A DNA stretch of 64,000 nucleotides, from NCBI RefSeq assembly GCF_000238595.1, contig NZ_AGTS01000002.1:51082-115081 (forward strand), in the 5' to 3' direction. Below are positions 10,901-19,468 of the stretch, piece after piece; positions within the stretch are counted from its first letter, which is position 1; the number at the start of each line of letters is the position of its first letter. Source of the DNA: Acidovorax sp. NO-1 (GTDB lineage Bacteria > Pseudomonadota > Gammaproteobacteria > Burkholderiales > Burkholderiaceae_C). Made by a program: the position numbers and the translations under genes. The notes beneath the pieces were generated by a model. The model worked only from the letters and a program-made list of their open reading frames with translations, was not told the origin of the DNA and did not search any database.

Positions 10901-10994
10901 CCGTAGGTCGGATGAGCGCAGCGTAAGCCGACATTGCTGCGCCACTCTTTCCGTGGGTGTCGGGTTACGCCCTGCGTGCTAACCCGACCTACGG
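10901..10994. repeat. 94-bp palindromic element with long terminal inverted repeats
   Basis: It starts CCGTAGGTCGGATGAGCGCA and ends GCTAACCCGACCTACGG. The outer arms CCGTAGGTCGG/CCGACCTACGG are complementary apart from one interruption, and inner segments (GCGTAAGCCGACA against TGTCGGGTTACGC) also pair. The whole element can fold into one long hairpin. It has no coding capacity and sits directly after the coxM stop. It resembles short palindromic MITE- or REP-like units common in proteobacteria. As RNA it could reduce read-through from coxM into coxD. Confidence 0.65.
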
Positions 10995-11055
10995 GGCCGC
11001 GAGGCCAGTTGCAATCATCTTGGGTGGCATGCAAGGTTAATTTTTGAATGAAATT

Positions 11056-11098
11056 GGCCTCTAGCGCTTGTCTATCAAACGCTAGTAGCTATAAAAAA
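11056..11098 (+). repeat. dispersed palindromic repeat (family I), intergenic copy before coxD
   Basis: Contains CTAGCGCTTGTCTATCAAAC and then GCTAGTAGCTATAAAAAA. The arms AGCGCTTG and CAAACGCT pair across TCTAT, and the TAGCTAT tail is as in other copies. It ends a few bases before the annotated coxD start, so it may supply that gene's leader. Confidence 0.75.
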
Positions 11099-11105
11099 CA
11101 TAGTA

Positions 11106-12044
11106 ATGAACGTTTCCCCTGCTGCGCCCATGACCGCGGCCGCGCTGTCCTCCATCGACGCCCTGGTGTTGGCCTTGCAGGGCGTGGGCTACTTTGCCGA
11201 CCGGCGGCTGGCCACGGCCGTGTTCCTGGCGCTCAAGCTGCAGCGCCCGCTGCTGCTGGAGGGTGAGCCTGGTGTTGGCAAGACGGCGCTGGCTAAGGCC
11301 TTGGGCGAGGTGCTTGAGCGCAGTCTGATCCGCCTGCAGTGCTACGACGGACTGGAGCAGCGCGAGGCACTGTACGAATGGAACTACGCCGCCCAGTTGT
11401 TGCATATGCGTGCCGCGGAAGGCAAAGGCAGTGCCGACATGGCGCAGGTCGAGCGCGAGGTGTACCAGGACCGCTTCCTTATTCGTCGCCCGCTGCTGCA
11501 AGCCCTGCAGGCGCCAGCGCCTGGTGCAGTGCTGTTGATCGACGAGGTGGACCGCGCCGATGAGCCCTTCGAGGCGTTTTTGCTCGAATACCTGGGCGAG
11601 TACCAGGTCAGCATTCCCGAGATTGGCACCGTGCGCGCCACGGCCACGCCGGTCACCCTCCTCACCAGCAACCGCACGCGCGACCTGCACGACGCCGTCA
11701 AGCGCCGCTGCCTGTACCACTGGCTGGACTACCCCGAGCGCGAGCGCGAGCTGGCCATCGTGCGTGCGCAGGTGCCGGACGCCAGCGCGGCTTTGGCCAC
11801 CCAGGTGGCGGATTTTGTGGGGCGGCTGCGCAGCCAGCCGTTTGCCAACGCCTTCCAGCGCGCACCGGGCATTGCCGAGAGCGTGGAATGGGCCAAGGCG
11901 CTGGTGGCGCTCGACACCATCGTGGTGGACCCCGAGGTGGTGTCCGATACCGCAGGCATCCTGTTCAAGCAGCGCGAGGATGTGGCGGCGCTCACCCGCG
12001 ACATGGCGGTGCAGTTGCTGCAGCCCGCCGATGCCAATGCATGA
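11106..12044 (+). CDS. coxD: MoxR/CoxD-type AAA+ ATPase
   Basis: 312 residues. AAA+ motifs: Walker A EGEPGVGKTALAKAL (about residue 52), Walker B GAVLLIDEVDRADEPFEAF, and sensor-like VTLLTSNRTRDLHDAVKRRC. In the cox system CoxD acts on the apo-enzyme to help build the sulfurated Mo site, together with a VWA-domain partner encoded next. No ribosome site precedes the ATG at 11106; the upstream sequence is a dispersed repeat. A start at 11130 (MTAAALSSIDALV) is the alternative. It overlaps coxE by 8 bases. Confidence 0.87.
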   Translation: MNVSPAAPMTAAALSSIDALVLALQGVGYFADRRLATAVFLALKLQRPLLLEGEPGVGKTALAKALGEVLERSLIRLQCYDGLEQREALYEWNYAAQLLHMRAAEGKGSADMAQVEREVYQDRFLIRRPLLQALQAPAPGAVLLIDEVDRADEPFEAFLLEYLGEYQVSIPEIGTVRATATPVTLLTSNRTRDLHDAVKRRCLYHWLDYPERERELAIVRAQVPDASAALATQVADFVGRLRSQPFANAFQRAPGIAESVEWAKALVALDTIVVDPEVVSDTAGILFKQREDVAALTRDMAVQLLQPADANA

Positions 12045-13278
12045 GAACCGCCCGATGGCCGAGGGCGCGATGTTCTCCCAACTCGGCGATGCCCGCACCG
12101 GCAAGCTGGCCGACAACCTGAGCGGCTTTGGCCGCACGCTGCGCCGCGCTGGCGTGCGGGTGGATGCGGCCCGCATGGCGCTGGCGCAGCAGGCGGTGAT
12201 GCTGGTGGGCCTGCAGCGCGAGGACTTCAGCGCCGCACTGGAGGCGGTGCTGGTCAGCCGCGAGCAAGACCGCATGGTGTTCCGCGAGCTGTTCGACGCC
12301 TACTTTCGCAATCCCAACGTCGCACAGAAGCTGCTGGCACAGATGCTGCCCAGCGCCGAGTCCAAGGCCGAGCCCGTCAAGCGCCGCCCGCGCGTGAGCG
12401 AGGCCCTGGCCCCCGTGCGCGCCGCGCGCAATGCACCGCCCGCACGCAAAGAAGACAAGATCGAATTCGACGCCGCCATGACGGCCAGCGACCTGCAGCG
12501 CTTGCGCCACGCCGACTTCAACCAGCTCTCGGCCAGCGAATACCTGCTGGTGGAGCGTCTGGCGCGCGAAGTGCCCTTGCCCTTGCCGCGCTACGCGGCC
12601 CGGCGCACCCGCCCCGGTGTGCGCGGCAGCCGACCGCACTGGCCGGGCGCCATGCACCACGCGGCGCGCAACGGGGGCGAGGTGCTGTATATCCCGCTGC
12701 TGCAGCGGCGCCAGCAACCGCTGCCCCTGCTGGTGCTGGTGGATGTGTCCGGCTCCATGGAGCGTTACGCGCGGCTGCTGCTGGCGTTTTTGCATGCCGC
12801 GACCTCCGCGCGCCACACCGGCGCTGCAGGTGGGGTCGTGCGCCGCGACGTGTTTGCGTTTGGCACCGGGCTGACCGATCTCACGCCAGCATTTCGCCTG
12901 GCCGATACCGACGCGATGCTGCAGGTGGCCAGCCATTCCATCAATGATTTTGCGGGGGGCACCCGCATGGGCGACAGCCTGGCCCAGCTGCGTTTGCAGC
13001 ATGCCCGGAGGCTGGTGGGGCGGCGCACCCTCGTGCTGCTGATCAGCGACGGGCTGGACACCGGCACGCCCGAGGTGCTGGCGCAAGAACTGGGGTGGCT
13101 GCGCCGCCACTGCGGCCGCCTGCTGTGGCTCAACCCGCTGTTGCGCTTCGAGGGCTATGCACCCACGGCACGCGGTGCGGCCGAACTGCACCGCCATGCC
13201 CATGGCATGGTGGCCGTGCACAACCTGAGCCGTCTGCAGGATCTGGCCGCCAGCCTGGCGGCCGTGCTGCGGCAGTGA
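12037..13278 (+). CDS. coxE: CoxE-type VWA-domain protein
   Basis: 413 residues from the ATG at 12037, inside the end of coxD; starts at 12055 or 12070 are also possible. The C-terminal half is a von Willebrand A domain with a MIDAS motif (PLLVLVDVSGSMERYARLLL, DxSxS) and a second loop RTLVLLISDGLDTG. The N-terminal part is helical (FGRTLRRAGVRVDAARMALA). CoxE works with the CoxD ATPase, in a MoxR-VWA pair, to mature the Mo-hydroxylase active site. It is cytoplasmic, with no signal peptide or TM segment. Confidence 0.87.
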   Translation: MHENRPMAEGAMFSQLGDARTGKLADNLSGFGRTLRRAGVRVDAARMALAQQAVMLVGLQREDFSAALEAVLVSREQDRMVFRELFDAYFRNPNVAQKLLAQMLPSAESKAEPVKRRPRVSEALAPVRAARNAPPARKEDKIEFDAAMTASDLQRLRHADFNQLSASEYLLVERLAREVPLPLPRYAARRTRPGVRGSRPHWPGAMHHAARNGGEVLYIPLLQRRQQPLPLLVLVDVSGSMERYARLLLAFLHAATSARHTGAAGGVVRRDVFAFGTGLTDLTPAFRLADTDAMLQVASHSINDFAGGTRMGDSLAQLRLQHARRLVGRRTLVLLISDGLDTGTPEVLAQELGWLRRHCGRLLWLNPLLRFEGYAPTARGAAELHRHAHGMVAVHNLSRLQDLAASLAAVLRQ

Positions 13279-13317
13279 CCGATTTCAGAAATAACCAGAC
13301 AACATAAGGAACCCACC

Positions 13318-13950
13318 ATGGAAATGCAAGCCAGCCGAACCCTTGCCGTCAGCCAGCAACAGGCCTGGGAGGCACTCAACGACCCCGAGGTGCTCAAGCT
13401 GTGCATTCCCGGCTGCGACAAGGTCGAGCCCACGGCCGAGAACCAGTATTCGGTGGCCATGGCGCTCAAGATCGGGCCCGTGTCGGCCAAGTTCGCGGGC
13501 AAGATCACGCTGTCCGACATCGTGCCGCCCGAGAGCTACAACATCGCCTTCGATGGCTCCGGCGGCGTGGCAGGCTTTGGCAAGGGCAACGCCCAGGTCA
13601 AGCTGGTGCCGCTGCCCGCCGATGCGGCGGGGCAGGCCAGCTGCGAGTTGCATTACACGGTGCATGCCTCGGTGGGCGGCAAGATCGCCCAGCTGGGCCA
13701 GCGCCTCATCGACGGCGCAGCCAAGAGCATGGCTGAGGACTTCTTCAAGCGGTTCGACGACGAGATGCAGCGCCGCTTTCCGCGCGCTGAAGCCCCTCCA
13801 GCAGATGCAGCGGCAAGTGCCGATGCCATCACCCAGCCAGGCACAGTAGGAGAGGGCAGCGCCACCCAGGGCGGCGGTATCCCAGCGTGGGTGTGGGGTG
13901 TTGGTGTGGCGGCCTTCGTATTGCTGGCCTGGTGGTTCAATCGGGGTTGA
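13318..13950 (+). CDS. coxG: CoxG-type SRPBCC protein with C-terminal membrane anchor
   Basis: 210 residues, preceded by AAGGAACCCACC. Residues 1-150 are the CoxG/SRPBCC fold (LNDPEVLKLCIPGCDKVEP, KIGPVSAKFAGKITL, GFGKGNAQVKL, VGGKIAQLGQRLIDGAAKSM). A proline/alanine-rich linker leads to one transmembrane helix at the end (IPAWVWGVGVAAFVLLAWWF). CoxG is thought to tether CO dehydrogenase-type enzymes to the cytoplasmic membrane and deliver electrons to quinones, which fits this layout. It is the sixth gene of the cluster, counted from coxS. Confidence 0.87.
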   Translation: MEMQASRTLAVSQQQAWEALNDPEVLKLCIPGCDKVEPTAENQYSVAMALKIGPVSAKFAGKITLSDIVPPESYNIAFDGSGGVAGFGKGNAQVKLVPLPADAAGQASCELHYTVHASVGGKIAQLGQRLIDGAAKSMAEDFFKRFDDEMQRRFPRAEAPPADAAASADAITQPGTVGEGSATQGGGIPAWVWGVGVAAFVLLAWWFNRG

Positions 13951-13979
13951 TTGCTCGGGGCTGCGGAAGGAAGTGAGTC

Positions 13980-15059
13980 ATGGAAAATTTGGACGTCGTC
14001 GTGCTGCGCACGCTGCAGGGCTGGCGTGCCGCAGGGCGCCGTGCGCTGCTGGCCACGGTGGTGCGCACGTGGGGCTCGTCGCCCCGGCCCGTGGGCTCGA
14101 TCATGGCGCTGTGCGAAGACGGCGCGGTGGTGGGTTCGGTGTCGGGCGGGTGCATTGAGGACGACCTGATCGACCGCCACACCCGCGCCTATGCGCAGGC
14201 GGGCGCGGCGGCAGACGGTACAGACCATCGCATCCCCAGCGGGCCGCCATCGTTCGTCAAATACGGCATCAGCGCCGACGAAGCCCATCGCTTTGGCCTG
14301 CCCTGCGGTGGCACGCTGGAGCTGCTGCTCGAATACGACCCCGACCCCACCCTGCTCGCCGAGTTGATTGCCCAGCTGGCCGCCGGGCGCCTGGTGCAGC
14401 GCACCGTGCGCCTGTCCGATGGCGCCGTGACCTTGGCGCCCACCCAGGCGCCTGAAGACCTGGTGGTGGATGCACTGCAGCTCACCAACACCTTCGGGCC
14501 CGAGTACCGCATGCTGCTCATCGGCGCGGGGCAGCTCACCGAGTACCTGGCCACCATGGCCTTGTTCAACGGCTTTGCCGTGACGGTGTGCGACCCGCGC
14601 GAGGAATACCGGGGCAGCTGGAACGTACCCGGCGCCACCGTGGTCAGCGACATGCCCGACGACGTGGTGCTGGCCTTCAAACCCGACCGCCGGAGCTGCG
14701 TGGTGGCCCTCACGCACGACCCCAAGCTTGATGACCTGGCGCTGCTGGAGGCATTGAACACCGAGGCGTTCTATGTGGGCGGCATCGGCTCGCGCCGTAA
14801 CAACGAGGCGCGGCGCGCCCGCATGATCGAACACTTTGCGCAGACCGAAGCGAGCCTTGAGCGCCTGCGGGGGCCGATCGGCATCTACATCGGCAGCAAG
14901 ACACCACCCGAAATTGCGGTGAGCGTGATGGCTGAAATCCTGGCCGTCAAAAACGGCGTGACCCTGCCGCGCGACATGGAGGTGGCCCAGGCCAAGAATG
15001 ACCGGGAGCTGGCGCGCAACGACCCCGGTGCGATGGTGTGTGGGGTGCGCGCGGCGTAG
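13980..15059 (+). CDS. XdhC/CoxF family molybdenum-cofactor maturation protein
   Basis: 359 residues. The N-terminal XdhC domain carries ATVVRTWGSSPRPVGSIMAL and GSVSGGCIEDDLI. The C-terminal Rossmann domain carries LLIGAGQLTEYLATMALFNG, CVVALTHDPKLDDLALL and GGIGSRRNNEARRARM. XdhC-type proteins bind Mo cofactor, promote its sulfuration and insert it into xanthine-dehydrogenase-family enzymes. This gene closes the cluster and ends 2 bases from the convergent phosphatase gene. A MobA-like nucleotidyltransferase, often adjacent in related clusters, is not in the window. Confidence 0.88.
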   Translation: MENLDVVVLRTLQGWRAAGRRALLATVVRTWGSSPRPVGSIMALCEDGAVVGSVSGGCIEDDLIDRHTRAYAQAGAAADGTDHRIPSGPPSFVKYGISADEAHRFGLPCGGTLELLLEYDPDPTLLAELIAQLAAGRLVQRTVRLSDGAVTLAPTQAPEDLVVDALQLTNTFGPEYRMLLIGAGQLTEYLATMALFNGFAVTVCDPREEYRGSWNVPGATVVSDMPDDVVLAFKPDRRSCVVALTHDPKLDDLALLEALNTEAFYVGGIGSRRNNEARRARMIEHFAQTEASLERLRGPIGIYIGSKTPPEIAVSVMAEILAVKNGVTLPRDMEVAQAKNDRELARNDPGAMVCGVRAA

Positions 15060-15061
15060 TG

Positions 15062-15571
15062 CTAAAGCGGCTTGGACCGCAGCTGCAGCTGCTGCCGCAC
15101 ATGGCGCAGCAGGCCGTCGCAGGCGTCTTCCACCAGGTCCAGCACCTCTTCAAAGCCGGCAGCTCCACCGTAGTACGGGTCGGGCACCACGGGGCTGTCG
15201 AATTGTCGGCAGAACTCTGTCATACGGCGCAGTTTGCGGGCGTGTTCGGGTGGACAAAGGTCTTGCGCGAGGGCCAGGTTGTCCCAGTCCATCGCCAGAA
15301 TCAGATCGTGGCGTTCAAAGTCGTTGGCCAGCATCTGCCGAGCGCGCAGATCCGACAGGTCGTAGCCCCGTTGCGCTGCGTGGCGTTGCGTCCGTTCGTC
15401 CGGTGCCTTGCCGGGGTGGTAGTTGTGGGTGCCTGCTGAGTCCACACGCACCTGGCTGGCCAAACCACTGTGAACCACCTTGTGCCGGAACACGCCGTGG
15501 GCCGTGGGGCTGCGGCAGATGTTGCCCATGCACACAAAAAGCACCGAGTAGGTAGCGACGCGGTCAGGCAT
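15062..15571 (-). CDS. low-molecular-weight protein-tyrosine phosphatase
   Basis: 169 residues from the ATG at 15571 (MPDRVATYSVLFVCMGNICR). The catalytic loop is CMGNICRS (CX5R) near residue 14, and the general-acid loop is VPDPYYGG. Length and motif spacing match the LMW-PTP/Wzb family, which dephosphorylates tyrosine on bacterial kinases or capsule-export proteins. No exopolysaccharide genes are near. It lies 20 bases downstream of the GST gene on the same strand, so the two may be co-transcribed. Confidence 0.9.
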   Translation of the reverse strand: MPDRVATYSVLFVCMGNICRSPTAHGVFRHKVVHSGLASQVRVDSAGTHNYHPGKAPDERTQRHAAQRGYDLSDLRARQMLANDFERHDLILAMDWDNLALAQDLCPPEHARKLRRMTEFCRQFDSPVVPDPYYGGAAGFEEVLDLVEDACDGLLRHVRQQLQLRSKPL

Positions 15572-15591
15572 TTCTGTGATCCCGACTATGT

Positions 15592-16281
15592 TCAGGCGGA
15601 CATCACCACCGGGCCACCCTTGGCAATGCCGCGCTGGTACGCGGGGCGGGCCTCCATGCGCTGCTTGTAGGCCAGAAGGTTGGGGCACGCACCGGCCTTG
15701 CTGGCGCGTGAGAGGGCGGCCTCGACCGCAAAGCTCATCTGAAAATCGGCCATGGTGAGGTGCTCGCCCGCAAACCAGCGGTGCGTGCCCAGGTGCTGCT
15801 CCATGAAGTCCAGCGCAGCGTTCACGTTAGGGTCGATCAACTTCTCCTGGACCTTGCCGCACAGCGCCTTGGCAATGGGCTTGACGAAGAACGGCATGGG
15901 CTGGGTGGGAATGGTCATGAACACCAGTTTCATCACCAGCCAGTTCATGAGCGAGCCTTCGGCGTAGTGCATCCAGAAGCGGCACTGGCGGTACTCTGGC
16001 GTGCGCGGGGCGGGTTGCAGGTGGGTCAGGTCGCCGCCCGCCTGGGTGCCGAAGGTTTCCACCAGGTATTCGATGATCGCACCCGACTCGGCGATGACTT
16101 CCTTGCCGTCAGTGATCACCGGCGATTTGCCGAGCGGGTGGATTTTCTTGAGCTCAGGCGGGGCCAGCCGGGTGGCCTTGTCGCGCTGGTAGACCTTGAG
16201 CTCGTAGGGAACACCCAGTTCTTCGAGCAGCCAGAGAACGCGCTGCGAGCGCGAGGTTTCGAGGTGGTGGACAGTGATCAT
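15592..16281 (-). CDS. glutathione S-transferase family protein
   Basis: 229 residues from the ATG at 16281 (MITVHHLETSRSQRVLWLLE); MVRM at 16290 is an alternative and neither has a strong ribosome site. The thioredoxin-like N-domain contains LGKSPVITDGKEVIAESGAI (cis-Pro and the ES glutathione-binding pair). The helical C-domain contains WFAGEHLTMADFQMSF. It is likely a cytosolic GST that conjugates or reduces electrophiles. It is upstream of and close to the LMW-PTP gene. A hairpin terminator separates it from the small basic protein gene. Confidence 0.87.
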   Translation of the reverse strand: MITVHHLETSRSQRVLWLLEELGVPYELKVYQRDKATRLAPPELKKIHPLGKSPVITDGKEVIAESGAIIEYLVETFGTQAGGDLTHLQPAPRTPEYRQCRFWMHYAEGSLMNWLVMKLVFMTIPTQPMPFFVKPIAKALCGKVQEKLIDPNVNAALDFMEQHLGTHRWFAGEHLTMADFQMSFAVEAALSRASKAGACPNLLAYKQRMEARPAYQRGIAKGGPVVMSA

Positions 16282-16323
16282 GCGCACCATCTTAGCGGGC
16301 ACCATGACAGGCATGCACCTGGG

Positions 16324-16356
16324 GCCAGAAACAAGAATGCCCTCAAATTGAGGGCA
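16324..16356 (-). terminator. Rho-independent-like terminator after the small basic protein gene
   Basis: A perfect 9-bp stem TGCCCTCAA/TTGAGGGCA with one central base (16338-16356) is followed on the minus strand by TTCTTGTTT. It lies between the stop of the 56-residue gene (16390) and the start of the GST gene (16281), where a terminator for the former would sit. Confidence 0.6.
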
Positions 16357-16389
16357 CTTCCGGGATGGCGGGGCCAAGCCCCAAGGCTA

Positions 16390-16560
16390 TCAACCGCCCT
16401 TGCGCGAACGCTTGCCAGGGTTCTTCTTGCTGCGAGTGGCCACGCCACGTTCCAGGCTCACGCGCTGACCACGGCCGGGGGTGTTCAGCGTCACGCCGGG
16501 CATGGGCTTTGGCTGGGGGGTACGTTTACGGTCTGCTTCGGTGACGATCTTGTTGCCCAT
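16390..16560 (-). CDS. small, very basic conserved-looking protein of unknown function
   Basis: 56 residues starting MGNKIVTEADRKRTPQPKPM and ending KKNPGKRSRKGG. It is rich in Lys and Arg with no hydrophobic segment, so a nucleic-acid- or ribosome-associated role is conceivable but unproven. Support for a real gene: an AGAGACC site before the ATG, protein-like codon use, its own terminator hairpin downstream, and no competing frame. I recall similar short proteins in related genera but cannot name a family. Confidence 0.6.
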   Translation of the reverse strand: MGNKIVTEADRKRTPQPKPMPGVTLNTPGRGQRVSLERGVATRSKKNPGKRSRKGG

Positions 16561-16644
16561 GGTAGGTCTCTGAGATAGTGGAAAAAAGGAGATATTAGGC
16601 CATAGTGGCGCAAACGTCTGCTGCGGACGGGGGCAAGCCCCGCT

Positions 16645-17652
16645 TCATGGCACGTGGAAACCCCCTGCAAAGCCTGCTCCATGGTCGGTCGACAAGGCGT
16701 CGGAACCATGGTTCGGCAGTACAAAGCCACGCGCTGCGTCTTCGATCGCCCGGGTGCGAATGACGGGTGGTTGCGCACGGACCCCTCCGAAAATCGTGGC
16801 GAATGCCACGTCGGCCGCATCCCGCCCGGTGCCAAAGCGCAGCAAACCCATGGGGATGGCGGTGCCCGAAGGGTCGAAGATGTACCAGCGGTCACCCAGA
16901 TAAACCTCCACATAGGCGTGGAAATCAGGAGGGCCCAGGGCCGGGTCCGCACCGTAGTCTGTCCCGGTCGTGAAGCGGGCGGGGATGTTGATGGCCCGGC
17001 ACAGCGCAATCATGAGGTGGGCGAAGTCCCTGCACACGCCCACCTGTTCGATCAACGTGTCCACCGCCGCGGTGTTGGAGTTGGATGTGTTGGACGTGAA
17101 GGCCACATGCTTTCGCACCCAGTCACAAATCGCCTGCACCCGGCTGTGGCCCTGCCAGAGCGATCCGAACTCATTGAGTGCCAGTCGCAAGAGGCGGTCA
17201 GACTGGCAGTAGCGGCTGGGGTAGATGTAGCCCAGTACCTCCTGGGGCAGATACCGCACCGGTACTTCCGCCAATTGGGCGGGGTCGCTGCGGTGGTGCG
17301 TGATGTCTACCGTGGCGCAGTACGACAGGTGCAGCGGCCCCGGCTCACCGTGCAGGCGCAGATAGCGGTTGCTGGTGGCGGGGTCCGTATGGATCTGGGT
17401 CGCGATGTCCTGGTTGATGACCAGACGCTCGGCGCTGACCGCCTGGCTGGGGGTTTGCGCCGCGTGGATGTTGAAGACGAAATCGGCCCCATAGGCGTCG
17501 ATTTCGTAGTTCAGGTCAATCTCTAGTTCCATGCGCACGCGCTGTGGCATGGCACGCAGGGCTGGAGCCGTGCCGGGGCCTGGCACCTCGGGCCATGGGG
17601 CTGGACGGAGCGGAGAAGCGGGGGGCGCAGGGATGCTGTGGGTGTATGACAT
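16645..17652 (-). CDS. transglutaminase-like cysteine protease domain protein
   Basis: 335 residues; an AAGAGG ribosome site lies 6 bases before the ATG at 17652. The N-terminal domain resembles the bacterial transglutaminase-like N region (LEIDLNYEIDAYGADFVFNI, SYCATVDITHH). The transglutaminase core has the catalytic Cys in EQVGVCRDFAHLMIALCRA, the His in PPDFHAYVEVYLGDRWYIF and the Asp in FDPSG. There is no signal peptide. Such proteins often accompany Anbu peptidases and alpha-E or ATP-grasp partners. An Anbu gene does occur in this window but about 36 kb away. The substrate is unknown. Confidence 0.85.
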   Translation of the reverse strand: MSYTHSIPAPPASPLRPAPWPEVPGPGTAPALRAMPQRVRMELEIDLNYEIDAYGADFVFNIHAAQTPSQAVSAERLVINQDIATQIHTDPATSNRYLRLHGEPGPLHLSYCATVDITHHRSDPAQLAEVPVRYLPQEVLGYIYPSRYCQSDRLLRLALNEFGSLWQGHSRVQAICDWVRKHVAFTSNTSNSNTAAVDTLIEQVGVCRDFAHLMIALCRAINIPARFTTGTDYGADPALGPPDFHAYVEVYLGDRWYIFDPSGTAIPMGLLRFGTGRDAADVAFATIFGGVRAQPPVIRTRAIEDAARGFVLPNHGSDALSTDHGAGFAGGFHVP

Positions 17653-17779
17653 GGGTGCCTCTTAACCCCTGCGCAGAGCACGACTTGGCTCATTGCGCGT
17701 CTGCCAGACTTCCCGGCATGGGGCGTCACCCGAGCTTAGGTAACGTCGCCCACGGCTGCTGTAGGCGAACGGCCCGCTT

Positions 17780-18391
17780 TTACGCAGGCGGCGCGATACG
17801 ACCCAGCACGCGCGCTTTGCCGCTGGGTCCTGGCGCGAGAATGAGCCCTTCGCCAGACTGCGCGGAGTAGCCCGTCAGGTCAGACAGCACAAACATGTGC
17901 GTGAACCAGGCTTCAAAGCGTCCAGTCTGGCCCGCCACCGCAACCAGTGCCTCCTGGAGTTCCTGCAAATGCTGCGCTCCCGTGCTTTCGCTGACGCCAC
18001 GTGGCGAACCGAGCGCCGGCCACACCTGGGGGGCGCCAAAGGTCAGCGTGGCACTGTCGATGCAGCGGCACCAGGGGCTGGACCGCACCCGGGTGGGCTC
18101 CAGCTGGCGCGCGCGGAACCATTCCCCCATGCGGCGGGCCTGGTCCCTGCCTTGCTCGCTGAGATTGCGCTGGGTGCTGCAATCGCCCAGGCGAAACCCC
18201 GGCGGATCGAAAGTGCCGGGTGCCAACGCATGGCGAAATGCCACCACGACCCCACCCTTTCGGAGCAGGGCCTGGGGATTGCCTTCTTCCTGCACCGTCT
18301 GGGCATGCGCTGACGCCAGGCCGGAGCCCAGGGCCGCGCCCAGAAGGGTGCGGCGGCTCAGCAACCCTTCAGGTGGCAGGCTGGAACGCAT
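17780..18391 (-). CDS. exported histidine phosphatase family protein
   Basis: 203 residues from the ATG at 18391. The N-terminus (RRTLLGAALGSGLASAHAQ) is a twin-arginine-like signal peptide. The catalytic motif is VVAFRHALAPGT (RH of the RHG family), with an acid/arginine helix STQRNLSEQGRDQARRMGEW and a second His in AWFTHMFVLSDLTG. It is likely a periplasmic phosphatase; the substrate is unknown. It overlaps the upstream metallo-beta-lactamase gene by 23 bases, so the two are probably co-expressed. Confidence 0.82.
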   Translation of the reverse strand: MRSSLPPEGLLSRRTLLGAALGSGLASAHAQTVQEEGNPQALLRKGGVVVAFRHALAPGTFDPPGFRLGDCSTQRNLSEQGRDQARRMGEWFRARQLEPTRVRSSPWCRCIDSATLTFGAPQVWPALGSPRGVSESTGAQHLQELQEALVAVAGQTGRFEAWFTHMFVLSDLTGYSAQSGEGLILAPGPSGKARVLGRIAPPA

Positions 18392-19337
18392 AGCCGTTGC
18401 CTGACGCTTGCATGCGACCGAAGGCTGGGAACGGGAAGTGGAAGCCCCCCAGCATGGCATTGCTGGCGGTGATCCGCTGGAACACATCGCGGCGTACCTT
18501 GCGCGCTGCTTCGGCGTCCATGTCAAAAGTCACCGCCCAGTCCGGATTGCGTGCAAACAGGGCCGGCACGTTGGTCAGGTCTGCCACGTAGAAGAACGTC
18601 TGCCCTGCCGAGTTGAGTTCAAACAGCGTGTGCCCGGGGGTATGGCCATAGGCCGCCACCGACTTGATGCCGGGGGCGACTTCCGTGTCTGCCGCGAACT
18701 GCACCAGTGTGTCTGCGGGCATGGTGGCAAAGGTGCGGCGTACGTTCTCGAACGCGCCTTTCATGCCTGCGGGGGCTGCGGCCATGCGCGCGTCGTCCAT
18801 CCAGAATGCGTGTTCAGCCGCTGGAACCATTACCTTGGCCTTGGGAAAAGTCCATTCGCCCGCCTTGTTGCGCAGGCCATTGATGTGGTCGCCGTGGAAG
18901 TGGCTGATCAGCACCGTGTCGATGTCAGTGGCCTGGAATCCGGCCGCGCGCAGGCTCTCCAGGAGCTTTCCGGTGGTGGCACCGCCGAACTCGCCCAGGC
19001 CGGTGTCGATGAGGATCCTTCTCGCACCGGCCACCACCAGGAAAGGCGTGTAGGGCACGTCGATGTAGTCCGTGGGCAGGCCTTGCGACGCCAGCAGCGC
19101 ACGCACTTCGGTGATCGGAGCGTTCTTGACAAACTCTTCCCCCAGAGGGCGGCGCGTGATGCCATCGTTCAGCGCTATCACTTCCACGTCGCCGACTTTC
19201 ATGCGGCGAAAGCCTGGGCTGGGCAGCGTGGGGGTTCCGAAGTTGGGCGCGTTTTGGGCCCACACGGGGACAAAGGAGCCCGCCGCGTAGACGGTGGTGG
19301 CCAGGCTTGCGCCCAGGAAGTGACGGCGTGACAGCAT
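18369..19337 (-). CDS. exported metallo-beta-lactamase-fold hydrolase
   Basis: 322 residues from the ATG at 19337. The Tat-type signal MLSRRHFLGASLATTVYAAG ends near VWAQ. Metal-binding motifs are LISHFHGDHINGL (HxHxDH), AAYGHTPGHTLFEL and YVADLTNVP. This is a class-B-like fold seen in quorum-quenching lactonases, sulfatases and other periplasmic hydrolases. The two-metal site looks complete, so an active enzyme is likely, but no substrate can be named. Tat export fits a pre-folded metalloprotein. It overlaps the downstream phosphatase gene by 23 bases. Confidence 0.85.
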   Translation of the reverse strand: MLSRRHFLGASLATTVYAAGSFVPVWAQNAPNFGTPTLPSPGFRRMKVGDVEVIALNDGITRRPLGEEFVKNAPITEVRALLASQGLPTDYIDVPYTPFLVVAGARRILIDTGLGEFGGATTGKLLESLRAAGFQATDIDTVLISHFHGDHINGLRNKAGEWTFPKAKVMVPAAEHAFWMDDARMAAAPAGMKGAFENVRRTFATMPADTLVQFAADTEVAPGIKSVAAYGHTPGHTLFELNSAGQTFFYVADLTNVPALFARNPDWAVTFDMDAEAARKVRRDVFQRITASNAMLGGFHFPFPAFGRMQASGNGYAFQPAT

Positions 19338-19468
19338 TAGACTCTCCAGTATCAAGTTGAACCAAGGAGTCGCAACTGTAGCGGCGCTGACGCAATACGC
19401 CGCTTTCGGCCCGGTAACCTGTATGGACCGTGGGGCTTTTGAGAGCCTTTGGGAGCAGCCTTGGGGAT

